64,000 nt of DNA from Planococcus citri (lineage: Eukaryota > Arthropoda > Insecta > Hemiptera > Pseudococcidae), in contig NC_088679.1 in the NCBI RefSeq assembly GCF_950023065.1, forward strand, positions 28,768,001 to 28,832,000, in the 5' to 3' direction. Position 1 is the first letter of the stretch; every line of letters starts with the position of its first letter. Of the stretch, positions 1-14,654 are shown in pieces. Position numbers and translations under genes: made by a program. The notes beneath the pieces are model-generated. The model saw only the letters and a program-made list of their open reading frames with translations. It was not told the origin of the DNA and did not search any database.

Positions 1-879
1 GGCAGGGGCGGTTTTCGAGGTCCTATGATGGGTCCTAATATGATGAATCACGCTCCCGGCATGCCCGGATCACCGGCCGGTATGAATATGCCTCCTCGTT
101 TACCAATGTGGAATCAACAAGTACGTGAGATAAGGAAATGGTTTCGTTATTTACTCGCCTAGATTTGTCTGAGTGTGTCTGCGAGGTACCAAGTGTTGAC
201 GTCACAAGTCACGTGATGTCGTGCTGAAATGCAGGGATTCGGATATGATCTGTGTATGAAATTTGAATTCGAATCCTGTGTGAGCTCTGAGGCTATTGAA
301 AATATCAGCGATAATATGCCATTTCACTTTTTTGTTTTTATTAAATTTTTCCTTCGAGATTTGGCGTCCATGGAAAGTTTTTAGACGATTATATTCGTGA
401 ATAAAGCCGAGGGTGAGATTCAGCTCTGTTCTAGTGATTTGTGACCTAACACTTGGCACCTCTAACCCCTTTACAGTTACGAATCAATAGATCTTAATTT
501 GTATTAATTCGATATTGTTTTTTTTTTTCACAGGGCAATATGAATCCTATGAATGTAAATAACGCTGCTAATCAGCACGGTGGCCATATGATGTCGCCGA
601 TGTGCAATAATAATGTAATGCCCGGATCCGGGCCGCCGGGCGGTCCAATGCAGCCCCAAATGAACCCCGTATTACCAGGACAAATGGGTCCGAATACTGG
701 CCCCATGATGCACGGCGTAGGCATGCCGCCCATGAAGTGTCCGTCGCAACCTTCGTCGATGGATATGATGGCCGGTGACTCGAATACCTCGAATCAATTA
801 TTATCAAATAACGTGTTACCTAATCTCGGCAATTTCACCGATGATCAGCTTCCCTTGTCTCCGCAGACGTCGCTGATAG
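1..879 (+). CDS. lgs: legless exons upstream of HD2 (two exons)
   Basis: The exon at 1-120 is open from the window edge in frame 1 and ends in a GTACGT donor. The exon at 534-879 follows a T-rich tract and CAG, and ends in phase 1 at GTATGA. They encode Gly/Met/Pro/Asn-rich linker sequence. An in-frame read-through past 880 reaches a stop at 975-977, but this is intron, because the next exon at 34380 completes the split glycine codon. The intron at 121-533 has no other gene; the open frame on its - strand is not conserved or composition-biased like the exons. Confidence 0.85.
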
Positions 880-3800
880 GTATGATTATTTTTATATATT
901 TACCATTTTTATTCGAGTTCATTTTTATGTATCGAATTCACGACAAGAATAGAGTTGGTGAGGCGTTTTTGGTGTAATTTTGCCCGTCCATAGCAGCTGA
1001 CTACGATTTTTTAACGCAAATAGAAGGAGATTCTCTTTTTGAATTAGGGCTTTGATCGAAATTTGAAGGCTCAAAGATCTTTTACCTACGCTGTCAGGAC
1101 TCTAACCTAAAAACCATCTAAGATTGATCAATTTTTTTAAAAAACTCATCCAGTTTGAAAATATAATTTTTTCGCTATGAAATGACTAGAGCTCGATTGT
1201 TCGAAAAATTCAAGCATTCTCATAGGCACCTATTCGAAAAGTACATTTATGATATATCGAAAATAATGATAATTTTCCAACTCGTCTGCATTTCTCTTTC
1301 TTTCATTTTCAAAGTTTCAATACTGCGAACACACCAGTGCAATTCATGTTGAAAAATTGAGTCAATTAATGAGATATTCAACGATAGAATTTATCGTCGT
1401 CGCGTATTATCCATTCGTTGCCGTGAAAAATTTCATATAATTATGATGAACGAGTTTGAACAACTGTTTTTCTCCAACTTCAGCGTATTAAACTCGTAAC
1501 TGCTAGAACTGCCTGTCTCATTATTTGTAGGTTATGGTATCGTAGAAATGCAAAGCAACGAGGTATTTCTTGCCATAAATTATTAATCCCTGAAGGATGG
1601 AATATTATCGTGACTGACGTAAACCTAGTGAAAAATATTCATCTTGGGTAAAAAATTTTAATCAACAGTGTTTGATCGATTATTTGTAATTAATCGGCTT
1701 TCGATGATTTTGTTATCAGATTATCGTCCCTTGTTTGATAATTTTAATTTCGAACAATTTCTCCCAATGGTGCACAAAAATGAAAAAAAAATTCGAAAAT
1801 TTTCAAAAATGTGCTGTGGGTGCAGAATTTTAAAAATTTGTGCATTTTTCCTGATTTCTACGTTTATGGGATCCCAGCTTTTCTTCAGTATTTTATCAGC
1901 CAGTTATTTTTTCAAATTTATTTCAATTAATACTTCATTGGAGTAAATGATTGAGTGAGCAGTAAATTAATTTTATCAACTGAGAGGCCAAACACTACTT
2001 TTCCACCTTCCAAAAATCCAAAAAATTTCATTATTCAATCGTCTGCACCTCTTGATTTTTTTAGAAAGAGATTGTGGAGGGGAGGGATTTTACTCTGCTT
2101 TGTAATTTGAAGAAAAAAAGTATTTTGTGAACTGAGCCTGATAATGAATAGAAATTAGAATTATTTCATCATTAAAAAAATTTAAAAATATCGACTAAAA
2201 GTGGAAAAAAAGAAGGAATGTGTATTTTTTATGCAGTAAAATTGCATTAACTATGTTATATGTACCTGTAAATCTGAAATTGATTTTAGTTCACTCGCGA
2301 CGAGAAAAAAATTTAATCGAATTTCGTCGTCAGAGGTTACTAGATTTGTCTTCTTCTTCTTCTTCTTCTTCTTTTTTTTTTAAATTTTTTGTGTCTAATT
2401 TTATTTTGTTTTTTATTGTTCGTGTAAATTTTGATTAACCAGGCTGTTAGGCAAAAAAGTAAATAGGTACTTGGATACCTACATTGCACCAATTCGTAGT
2501 ATTTTTTAATAATTATGGAGCCAATCGAAATTCTATTTATATTAAATAATGCAGTATTCTTAATTAAATGTTATATAATGCGAAGTGAAGTATGCATTTT
2601 TGATGACTCGAATTCATGAAAGTATTTATGTGAGAGATCGTGAATAATTTAAAATTTCATAATTTGTCACAAAAGAGAATTTCTCGTGATTTTACGTATC
2701 ATCGTAATTATCATCATATGCGCTCTTCTCGAGGAAATAGTTAGCTTATTATGTAAAAATGATGTTTCAACGACCTCCTGTATCCGGATCAGTGAACTTA
2801 TAATGTACCCCTTCGAAATTCTTGGGATCATTCGGATTATCGGAGTGCGAACCGTGATATTCCTTAGGTTTACCATGAGGATGTGAATTTGGATTTGGTG
2901 GATGATGCACTGCAGGAATCGATGATAGTTTATCAGCTTTGCATTTAGAAATATTGAACTAGAATTTAGAAAATGAAATCACATCTTGAAAGAGAGGTTT
3001 CTTACTCGTATCAACTTTCGGGTGAGTTGAAATGATTATGAAATCCATTCCCGACGAAAAATTCATTATATTTGTAAAATATGTATGTATTACGTTTGCT
3101 TGACTTACCAATGACGTGAATGATATTGTGAAAATGACGATAATTGTTGTTCTACTCGGCATCGTATCTTTTTCAAATTTGTGATTTCACGATTATTTCA
3201 GTAATCCTTGAAAAATCAATGCTTATCTGATCGTAGGATTTGTCTCATTGGTTAGTAAAATATGAAATTACGTATTATCGAATGATCGAATTAAAAAGTA
3301 TTGTGAAATTGAATTCGAACCATAGGTAATTATGAATTTTTATAAAGTCGGTTAAATCACAGCGCGAACTTGCTGCTGTTTTATTGTTTACAAAGGATTA
3401 CACTTTTTTGGCAAATTGTTGACCTTGCTCGATGTGTATTTTTTCAAAATTTCGTGTTGATCTTGATCAAGTCAGCAAGTAACAGTAACGAAACCATTTC
3501 ATGTTACAAAGATCAAAATTTTGAAAAATTTGAAAAATATATTTGTACGTATCATGGGATGGATCCCCCCCGCCTCCCCGAAAAGGATTTTGACCAAATT
3601 CAGTAGAGACTTTCATTTTGAGTTGAAAATTACTCCGAAAAATTTTTAGCTTCGAAGGTAAGGTACCTCTGGAGAAGATAAATAGACTCTCTAAAAGAGG
3701 GCATTTTCGAAAAAATTGTGATTTTTTTTTGCTCTTGTCGCTACTTAACCTGTTTTGGAAAAAATGGCCTTTTAGGGTTCTACTGAGTGGTTGGAAATTT

Positions 3801-6800
3801 GCAAATCGCTTATTTTTTGCTTTGCAAATATTTCACTTTAATTATGCCAAAATATTGAGAGATATCATTCCTCAAACTTACAAAATATTTTAAAATCCAG
3901 TGGTGCCAATTTTTTTGACCTTGATGTCCAACTTCAAAAAAATCATTGAAAATATCGAAAAACTTACGAAATTTTTCTCGATTTATTTAAAGTTTGCCAT
4001 AAAGGTCAAAAAATGAAGAAAAATGTAATACGTAAGGATATTTTTATACGTAATTCAAACGATTAAGGCATTATCTATTGTGTAAAAATGAAGCACACAT
4101 ATTTCTGAATTGAAGTTCAAAATACGAGTATGTATCTGTAATCTGTATCGTAATATTACTGATATTGCTCTTATAAAAGTGAACATTTTCTACGTTCTGG
4201 TCCTGTACGTATGTGCTCAGAATATCCAGTTGTTGGTCCCGTGCTGAGCAGGAGCAGGAGCAGGAGGGGGTTGCTTGTGATTTCCACCAGGAGTATGATT
4301 AGGGACATTAGGGTAATGCGACTGGTAACCATCGCATTTTAAAATGCTTGCCTAAAAAAATCGAGTATCTAAATTTCATACGAAAATGATACCTAACGAA
4401 AATATTCTCGTGGAATATTTTTTCAGCTGATCACTTGTTCTATGAATTCTGCATTTTTACTTACTAATAAAACGCATAATATTGCACAGATAAACATGGC
4501 GTTCAGCTTGAGTTGCATTTTTTCCTTTGTTTCAATTTGAAATTCTATAAACCCAGATATAACAAACACATCAGCACTATTCACTACCTATTGCATTTAT
4601 GTATTTTGAGTCAATTTCGATAATACGAGCACATACAACGTGTAACAATATTCAACGTGATGAGAAGTTCGCTTTTAAATTACTTTTCATTTTGAAATTT
4701 GTGTGATTTTCAATAAGTATGTTGTCAAAAAAGAAAAAGACGAACGAACGAATGTAAACGAGAATTTTTGAATTTGAACAAGTGTTTGTAGCTTTGTAGT
4801 CATTTTGTGTAAAAAGAAGCAGAAAAAAATGCAGATTGTTTGAAGTATCGGTTGTAATAAAAATCGAGAAAATTTACGCTTACCTATGTCATTACCACAC
4901 ACGATCCTGAAGTTTTTTGCGCCAGGAGTCTGTTCAAAATTTGCAAAGGCCTGATCCGCGTCCCACTGACTTTTGAAAACTTGCAAAAAATAAAGAACAT
5001 GTTTATGATTGAAAACTTTCCTCTCAGAGGTAACTTTACCCCAATTTTTTCTGGTAGAGTTGGTGAATTGCTGGTAACTTTTGAAAATCAATATTAAATT
5101 GCTGGGTTGAGATTTTCAAAAATGATTTTCTGGTCAATTAAGAACTTGGAAAACATCCTGCAGAGTTTCTTTCCAATCAATGATTTTTCATTATCAAGTT
5201 GAAACAAAAAACATTTCTATGATTTAAAATCTTCCTTGTAGAGGAGACTTTACTCCAATTTTATTGCAAAAATCTATAAAACCTCAAAAGTAAAAGAACA
5301 GGAGTAAGTTGAGAATGTATTTTTTGCTTTAATTTTAAGAATTTACAGTATTTGGGAGTGTTTTATTAACAGAGTGAGGTTTTTTGCATGACTTTCAATC
5401 GAATAAAAAAGTATTTTAGTTTTAAAAACGTCGATAGAGGTCTTGTAAGAAAAATGTTTCAACGACCATGTCCCAGATCCGGATCATCTAAATCATAATG
5501 CTTTCCTTCGTGATTCTTGTAATCGTTTGGATTATAGTCGGTAGTTTTACCATGATGAGGGTGTGCGTTTGGTGGAGTCGGTGGGGGATTGCCAGCTTTG
5601 CATATGGAAACAGTTGTCTAAAAAAACCACAGGTTTATTGGGAATTATTTTCGATATCAGCTTCTATTGTTATAATGATATTTTGCTGTAATTTTGCTGA
5701 TTGGAATCGGCATTGTTTCTCTTCCTCTAACTTATAAAATTCGTCTAATAACTTATAAAATTCGTCTAAAATCGCGTCGTTTTCTGAGTCAAATAAAGAT
5801 CGTGATGAATGATTTAGTGAAATGAAATTTTATTTTATTACGAGGTCTACAGCTTATGGAAGATTCTGTCAAGAATTCCTCAATCTAGAATTTGAAAAAA
5901 TATTTCGCCGAAAGTGCGTAGAATCAAGTCAAAAACTTTTGTAAACATCATTATGATTTTATTCTGGTTGAAATTTTAAAAATCCTAATTTCCTGTTTAC
6001 TGATAAATTTCCTTTTTGCCATTCTGATACACATTTTCTGTCCATTTTAGACTCACGCGTACCAAATTTGTGATCTATATTACATTTTCTCATTTGACTC
6101 TTACTGCCTTTGAATTTTTCCTTTTTCTACTTATCGTAAAATCTAGTTCGAGATCACAAAACACACGTTTAAAAATTGAAATTTACGATTACCTGAATCG
6201 GTTCAAACTATTATATGTATATAGTTACTTACGACAAATCCAGTTATAAACGCAAAAATTATGATAATTTTTCCACTTTTCATCGTTCAGAACTCAGTTT
6301 CAAATTTTTTAGCGTCACGAACACATCTGTTTTATCCATTTTGAAAAATGAAAATTCCTAGCTGTTGAACGATATATAATTCAAAAAAAAAAAAAGAAAT
6401 TTGAAATCAAACTGAATGAGAATTTTTTGACCTTGCTGTTTTTTTCATTCGCTCGCATTGAAAAAAATGATACTCGAGTATAATAAAAGAGATTAAAAAA
6501 GATTAATCCTCGTTTTAATTGTTGAAATGAAATAGTATAATTACATTACAATCACCAAAAGTCAGCGTTTTTATGGCGAGTGGAAGTTTACGGGCCGAGA
6601 AATAAAATGGTCACGATCGCTGCTTGCATTGTGAGATATTTTGCATTTATGTATCATGAGAACACGTTTTCAGCACCGCACGTGCGCAATTCGATTTACT
6701 TTCGGTCCCAAGATCAAATTCAAAATTTTTTTCGCAGATTTCACGAAAGAAAGACGTAATTTGTTTTTTGGAAAATATTTGAAATATCGAAAAAAGTATT

Positions 6801-9800
6801 TCTGGAGTTTAGAAAAAAATTGTAGAAAATGGCGATGAATTTTGTTGAAAAATAGACATCGTGACGAGTATTGAGGTATTTTGTAAAATACTCGTACAAG
6901 GCAGTGAAAGTATCAAATCTCAAAGCTCAAACGATCAAGTATTCGAAAAATTAAAATTGAATTTTCAAAACTGAAACTGTACTATACAATATAATTAGTT
7001 ACCTAATGTGCCCGTAAAAAAATAATTCGTTTAAACCGAAATTTTTGTAATTTCCAATTATGGTGAAAAAATTCGAGGCAAAGTACCTTACATAGAAATA
7101 ATTCAACGATGAGAGAAAATGTTTTATATTGAAATTGCACGGGTAGGTAACGGTGTAAAGTTGTACATGAATTCAGTAAATCAATAAAACAATCGAGAAA
7201 TGAAAAAATAATTGGAAAATTATTTCATCGGACTTTTTTTTACGACGGAAAAAATTCAATTAAGATATTCTTGGTCCGGTAATTAGAATATCCAGACCCA
7301 ATGTCCATTGACGTTTTCGTAATGCCCAGTCGGTGGATTGTTATTGGGTTTGATTTCTGGATGTGGTGGATAGTTAGCTGGAGGAATTTGCGAGGGGCTA
7401 TCCGCCTCACATTCGAAATTACTTATCTAGCGAAACGAAACACACGTACATCGATGACTTAAATATAGAAATGCTGAGGAAAAATCTGCGAAAGATTTAT
7501 GTACTTACTATCGATGTGCATAATATTGCCAGGATGAAGATCGTTTTTGATTTTATTTGCATTTTACTTCTTCCTATTTCAAATTTTTTCACTCAACGGG
7601 ACTCGGATAAATGCTCTTGCTTATAGCTGACAAACGTGAACTGAAAAAAAAAATGGAAATTGTCTACCTTGTCCAGTGATTTATTCCTTTCGAGAATTAC
7701 GTATTTCGTGTAAAACGTTGATCATCGAGTTTAAACAACTGGGAAATGTTCGTTTTATTACTTTATGTACTGTTTGTACAGATTTTTTTTTTATTTTTCT
7801 AAAGGTATCGATTGAATTTTTTTAGCATTCTATATCGCTAAAAACTTTTTTTTGTGAAAATTATTGCAAAAAATAACGTGAATTTGAAAGTTTTAAAATT
7901 TAAGGTACACACCTGAAGTTTGTAACATTTAAATCAAGTTGGCCACTTCAATTTTAAAGATGGGCTATTGGTCATAATAACATTTTTTGTTCGCCAGCTC
8001 GATTACGGTCGATTACTGTTACCTTTTAAAAAATTCAAACAGTTTTTATTTTTGGAGAATTTTCTCAAAATTGGTGAATTTTTAATTTTACGGAGCATGT
8101 AACTTCTCCGAATCACAAGATTGGCTATGGCACCAGTTACGACAAGCGTTGTTCTTTGTTCGTCTCCTCGATCACATATCTACAGTTGAATGTTGGCGGA
8201 CGATTCCTGGAGTCCACTCTGCATTTTGATACTAACGAGGAAAATGGTATCTTCTCGTAGATAGGCTTTCGAATGTTTCAACTCTTTGAAGGTTTTCTAG
8301 GATTCCACGTTGGGGAAACAAATTGCTTTGAAGAGTGTAATAGAGTACGTACCTTGCCCAATTGGCGCAATCACAAAAATTTAAGTCCGATTTCCGAAAA
8401 AATTTCAATACATAGTTGATGAAAATTTCTCTGTTTGCAGCTCTGATTTTTGTGTTCTTCATTCTTTGGACAAAAGCATTTCTTTCACAAAGTTTTCATT
8501 TTTGCTCAACTTGGGAAATGCCAGACGACCTTTTTTTTTACTATCGTTATTAATTTACGATTTTTAAAAAATGTTTTCAAAAAATGCTTTTGACTAACGT
8601 TTTTACTGATGTTGTTGAATTATTTTTGAAAAAGATTTCCAATTTATGTTCATTGTTTTGTTGGAAATGACGAATTTGAGCTGTTTCAATACTTTCATTT
8701 CCTAAAACGATTTACATATATCAAGAATACACCAAATGGGTAACATTAGTAACAATAGCCCAGGCAAACAGCAGAAAAAAAATAGGTGAACTCAAACATA
8801 ATTGCGGGGGTGCTAACCAATGGTATGATTTCGGACCCTTTTCATCAATTTGGGGCCATATTATGCCCCTCCAAAAAAGTGACCTTTCTGTACCCACTTC
8901 ATACATCAACTCTAGCTCCTAAAAGAATCCCATTCCCCAAGTTTGACTTTATATGATCAATTAGAACAGGTTCCAAGTCCCAAGTCATAAAATGTAAAAT
9001 TACGAGTATCAAAATCACGTCACTTTGAGGAGTCTTAGCGTCACCCTCCCCCCTTTGGAACTTGGGAGTTGATCGATAGCTCATTTGATAGATATTTGAG
9101 AGGAGATTAAATTATCAGTAAGCTCATTTCAGTCAAAATTCAATACTTTAGGAGTTTTTGACGAAAAATTGATTTTAGGGGGTTTTGATCCACTGTAAGG
9201 GGGTTAGCTCGTGGGGTAGGGGCCACACAACCCTAGACAATACTCATCAAAAAACCCTTTGATCGCAATTATGTTTGGGTCAAATTGTATTCTTCCTGGG
9301 CTTTTGTGATTTGGCCAATTGGACAGGGTACTCCAATTACACTCTTCAGAACAGTTGGTTGCACCAACATGTAAACCTAGAGGACCTCCAAAGGGTTAAA
9401 GAACCGTGTAAAAAATGAAAATAATTATGTACTTATGGACTACTGCAGACAAAGGCTGCAGATAGCTTTGGAAAACATTTATTCATAATTCTATCATTAA
9501 TTCGCTGTGTTTTGATGCTCACTTGTTTCGTATTCGGATTTTTAGAGCATTTTTTTGTTCGCTGAAAAATTTGGGCTTTTGAAGTGCACTTTCTCTTAGT
9601 GATGGCCTGATTGTACTCCAGAAAATTTGAATATGTAAATTGTACCTGTTTTTGAGGTTGAAACTTTTTTTCAGTTATAAAAAATTAAGAAAAATCAAAA
9701 TCGAAATGCTTTGAAAATTAAAGTACGTTCAACTGGAAAACACAATTTGTTTTGTTGTTGCTGTCTTGTCCAATTTCTTGCTATTTTCTATAATTTAAAA

Positions 9801-12800
9801 AAAATTGTATTTCAAAAGCACTTTGCCTGGGTAATTCGTAATGAAAGTGAGCTTGTCGCTAGAACAATGAATGAAACATCACTTGTAATCGATACTACTC
9901 ATTTTCTGTTTGTTTAAATTGAATTCTCATATAGGTAAGTAGCTAGGTACATGAAGTAAATCAGTAAAACACTCGAAAAAAAAATAACAGAAAATAGTTT
10001 TAAAATGATTTCATTGAATTTTTTCTAAGAAAAAAATTGATAAGTAATGATTAAGATATTTTTTTAAAATTACTGCAAAACAACTACTTGTGTTGGCAAT
10101 CTGGTACTTCTGGCATTTAAAATATCCAGTGGTCATTCAAATGCACATTGGCATAATTTTCCGGGTTATTGGGATTTTTGGGGGTTTTAGTTTTACTGTT
10201 GGGAGGTGGTGTCGAATTGTAAGCTTCGCATTTGAAATTATTCATCTGGTGAAAAAAAATACATAAATTTTCCAAACGAAACACACGTATACCTACGAGT
10301 ATTTTGGCTAAACATACTTACAATTAAAACGAATAATATTGCCAGGATATAGATGATTTTCGAAATCGTTTGCATTTTACGTCTTAAAATTACCAGACTG
10401 TTTCACTCGACGAAAAAATATACAAGCACAGCTCGCACGTATTAAACGATTTCTAATGAAAGTTTTTTTGCATTGAGAATTTTTTATTCCTCCTCTAATG
10501 TGGAAATTCGATTCATGTTGTGATTTGTGATCAATATTTGTAGTTTGAACAATTGGGGAATTTGTGTAGTGATAGTGAATTACATTACAACAAACTGTTA
10601 AATGATATGCTGCGTTTGTATATATTATTGAAAAAACACAACTAATTGGATTAATTTAAGCGTACATAAAAATCATTCTGCGTAACAAATGTTAATTCAG
10701 CCCCATTATCATTTTTTCAGAGATCTCTGTACCTCCGAGTGAGAATTTTTTTTCTTTCTTAATTAAAGGCAGGCATATCAAAAAATTGAAACCAATTTCC
10801 TAAAAAGTGAAACAGAAATTTTCATTATATAGCCCAAATATCAAAATAGTAAGTACTTACAGCAACATTTTGGTCCAAATTCTTAAATTTTTCAAAAAAA
10901 AAAAAAAAAAAAAAAAATACTGGAAAATGTGCATGGACAGCTACAATTGTGAAAAACATTTATTCAGATTGTTCATTTCATATTTTTTGTCTTGAATTCA
11001 GGCTTTAAAAAGACACTTTCTTCTTTCATAAATCGTATAGTGCTCTCTCGAGTCACCAAAATACGAAAATACCCGTTCGTGAGGTCCGAATTTTTTTTTC
11101 AGTTGTAAAAAACGAAGAAAAACCAAAATGAAAGTTTTTGAATATTAAAGTACAAATATCATTTAACTGGAAAACACAATTTGCGTTGCTGTAGCTGTCT
11201 CGTCAAATGTCTTGACAATTTTCTACAATTAAAAAAAAGTGTTTCAAAAGCACTTTGCCTGAGTAATTTGTATTGAAAATGGACTTGAAACGCTAGAAAA
11301 ATGGCAAACATGACTTGTAATATGGATATGTACTACTATTCATTCTCTGTTTGTTTAAATTGAATTGAGTTCTCATCTTGGTACATAAAGTAAATCAGTA
11401 GGTAAAGCATTCGAAAAAAAGTAATAGAAAATAGTTTTAAAAATAATTTCATTGAATTTTTTCTAAGAAAAAAATTAATTAAGTAACGATTGAGGTATTT
11501 TTCGACTTCGTATTAGGGTGCGGCAGAAAAACCGAACGTATTTTAAATCGCTATTGCGCCTTCTGTATGCGAGTTAGAGAAACGAACAACCCGGCATTGG
11601 AAAGAGAAAAAAAGAACAATTTTTTTGGTAAAAAAATTTATTTCGATAGCTCAGTTGCTTTACAAATAAAATCGGTCAAAAGAATACCCTGATTTTGGAT
11701 ACATTTGCGAAATCTTGCAAAAAAAAATTTGAACACTTTTTCCAACATGGGCATCGGAATATCGTTAAAATGATGTCTAATCGTAGTTTTCAACTCCTCT
11801 AGATGATGTGATTTAGTTTCATGCACCTTTGCCTTCGGATACCCCCATAAAAAGAATTCACAAACTGAAAAATCGGGCGAGCGCGACAGTCAGACAAGAT
11901 CGGCACTTTCCAAAATTAACTGGTTACCAAACTTCTGACGTAAACAAAATCATTGTTTTGTCAGGTGTATGGCACGTCTGGCCGTCTTGTACACTCTTCC
12001 TCGCCAATTCAAGCCCAGAGAACTCGTTTTGGCATCTCCTGGTTGCGTTTGCGTGTATGCAGGCGGAACAACTCGGACTTTTCATTAACCCTTCACGAAC
12101 AAATTGGATTACGAGGAGGTTTTCACGGACTTCTGCTTACCAGAAGGGTTTTTTACACACAGAGCCAGTTTCTACGAAGATTTTGACCCAATGTCTCTAC
12201 ATTTTTTTCAGAAAAAAAAAGATTTTTCACGATCAATTGCGGAATGTTTTCAAAATTCGCGAACTGTAAAAATCTGGGAATCATTATTTCAAAAAAAGCA
12301 CTCAAGCGCATAAGCGCGCTGTTGGGCTGACGAGTACTCCATGATAGTTTGTTATGGTATCAAAAAAATTGTTCTTTTTTTCTCTTTCCAATGCCGGGCT
12401 GTTCGTTTCTCTAACTCGCATACAGAAGGCGCAATAGCGATTTAAAATACGTTCGGTTTTTCTGCCGCACCCTGTACTATGGAACAACTATTTATGTTGG
12501 TAACCCGATACTTCTGGCACTTAGAATATCCATTGGTTAATCAAATGCATATTCGCATAATTTTCTGGGTTATTGGGATCATCGGGGGCTTTAGGTTTAC
12601 CCTTGGGAGGTGGTGACGGGCTCTCAGCTTTGCATTTGAAACTATTCATCTGGTGAAAAAAAATATACAAATTTTCCAAACGAAACACATATTGTATGTA
12701 CAGGGTGTCTGGGAAGTGGTGGTTCTGACTTCAGATTTGGATATAGGTACCTAGTACCTATTAATATAACCGAGTATCTACATACTAGTAAAAAAAAAAC

Positions 12801-14617
12801 CGTAAGATAAACAGGTTGCCTGTTATGAAAATTGAAGGGGCAAAATACGTTTTCAAAATCTAAGAGCCAAAATTCAATTTTAACCATGGAGGTCGGCAAT
12901 ACTTTGGTGAATGAACAAAATGACCTTTTATGACTTTTTGATTAACTTGCAAATTGAAGGGGCTAGAAATGATTTTCAATTTCAAAAAATCGCGATGAAA
13001 AAAATATTGAATTGAATAAATCTTTATTTAAGGACGCCTTAGAATCTAGGCCTTTAATTAATTCGGGAAATGAATACTACATCAAAGAATAAACGAAATT
13101 TTGTTATGATGATTTTTTTTCTTACTCTAAAATTTTAAAAGTTTTTGAAGCTCATCAATTTTTGATTTGATAAAGATTTCATTAAAAATTACAATTTTTG
13201 GGATTCAAAAACTTTAGAGTAAGAAAAAAAATGATCATAACGAAATTTCTTCATTTTTTAAGAAAGTATTCATTTCCACATTTAATGTTTTCAGTTACTA
13301 CCCAAAATCTTGAATCCGAATTCCCGAACGGACATTTCCCGAATGAGATGTTTCCCGAATACCGTTTTCCCAAAACCCAAAATCCAAAATCCCGAATTAT
13401 TGATTTTCCAAATTTTTAATTTGTTTACTGCAGATCCAATTTTTTCAAGACTATTTCGAATTTTAAATTTCAGCATTTCTAATTTTTCATCATTTTGCTT
13501 TTATTTTTTATTTTTCAAGAATTTATTTCAAGTGATTTTTGAAAATTTCAATTTTTCTTCGTTTTTTAGACCTATTGAAATTTCGACTTTTTTATTGCAT
13601 GGTCATTTGTGTAGTCATTTTATTGATTTGAGGTGGGCTTTTCCACACGTGAGATTGATTTTTCCACTGCAGATCAAACTTTTTTAATAACTCAAATTTT
13701 TTCTATTCACTTCCCAAAATTCTTTTTTATTATTTTCTGGATCATTTTAAACTACAAAATTCAGAAATTAAAAAAATAATTTGTAGCCCTTTCAATTCGC
13801 AAGTTAGGCAAAAAGTCATAGTAAGTAATTTTTTTAATTTTTCAAAGTACATACTACAGGTCCCCATGGTCAAAATTAGATTTTAGCTCTAAGATTTTGA
13901 AAACGTTTTTTGCTCTTCAATTTTGAAGATAGGCCTTACCTTCATATAACCTTTTTTCTTAGTCGTATCCGGTTGTATCCAAATCTGAAGTTTGTACCAC
14001 CACTCCCCGGACACCCTGTATTTTGACTAAACGTACTTACAATTAGAACGAATAATATTGCCAGGATATAGATAATTTTCAAACTCGTCTGCATTTTACG
14101 TCTTGAAATTTCAATACTTTCCACTCAACGAAAAAATATACAAGCACAGCTCGCACGAACGATTTCAAATGACAATTCTTATGCATCGAGAATTTTTTAT
14201 TCCTCCGATATAGGAATTCGATTCATGTGATTTGTGATCAATGTGATCAATCAGTTTGAACAACTGGGGAATTTGCGCGTGGGATTGCATTACAACCACC
14301 TGTTAAATGGTATACTGCGTTTGTATAAATTATTGGAAAAATATGTAGAACTTATTGGATTAATTTAAGCGTACTTCAAAAGCATTCTGCGTAACAAATA
14401 TTAATTCAGCCTCATTCTCATTTTTTTTTAGAGATTTCTGTATCTGTATCTGTAAGCGCTGTATGAACTAAATTTGATATATCTACTTATAAAAAAATTT
14501 CTTCGAGTGAGTGTCAGTCTTTTTTTTCTTTTAATTGAAAATAAAGGCATATAAACAAACTGAAACGAATTGTCTTTTTGCCTATGGGTCCTCTTGAAAA
14601 GTTAGGAGAGAAATTCT

Positions 14618-14654
<37 letters not shown>

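Noticed and set aside
4687..5091. A 134-codon open frame on the - strand between peptide genes 2 and 3.
   Set aside because: No signal peptide, domain or splice context; parts of it recur in altered form just to the right (near 5,140-5,260), suggesting decayed repeat sequence rather than a gene.
9711..9917. A 68-codon + open frame with a CCCC run.
   Set aside because: The same DNA recurs near 11,130-11,345 with frame-breaking differences; it is part of the duplicated flank of the peptide genes.
11829..12269. A 146-codon + open frame.
   Set aside because: It is antisense to the mariner-family transposase remnants, which explain the sequence better.
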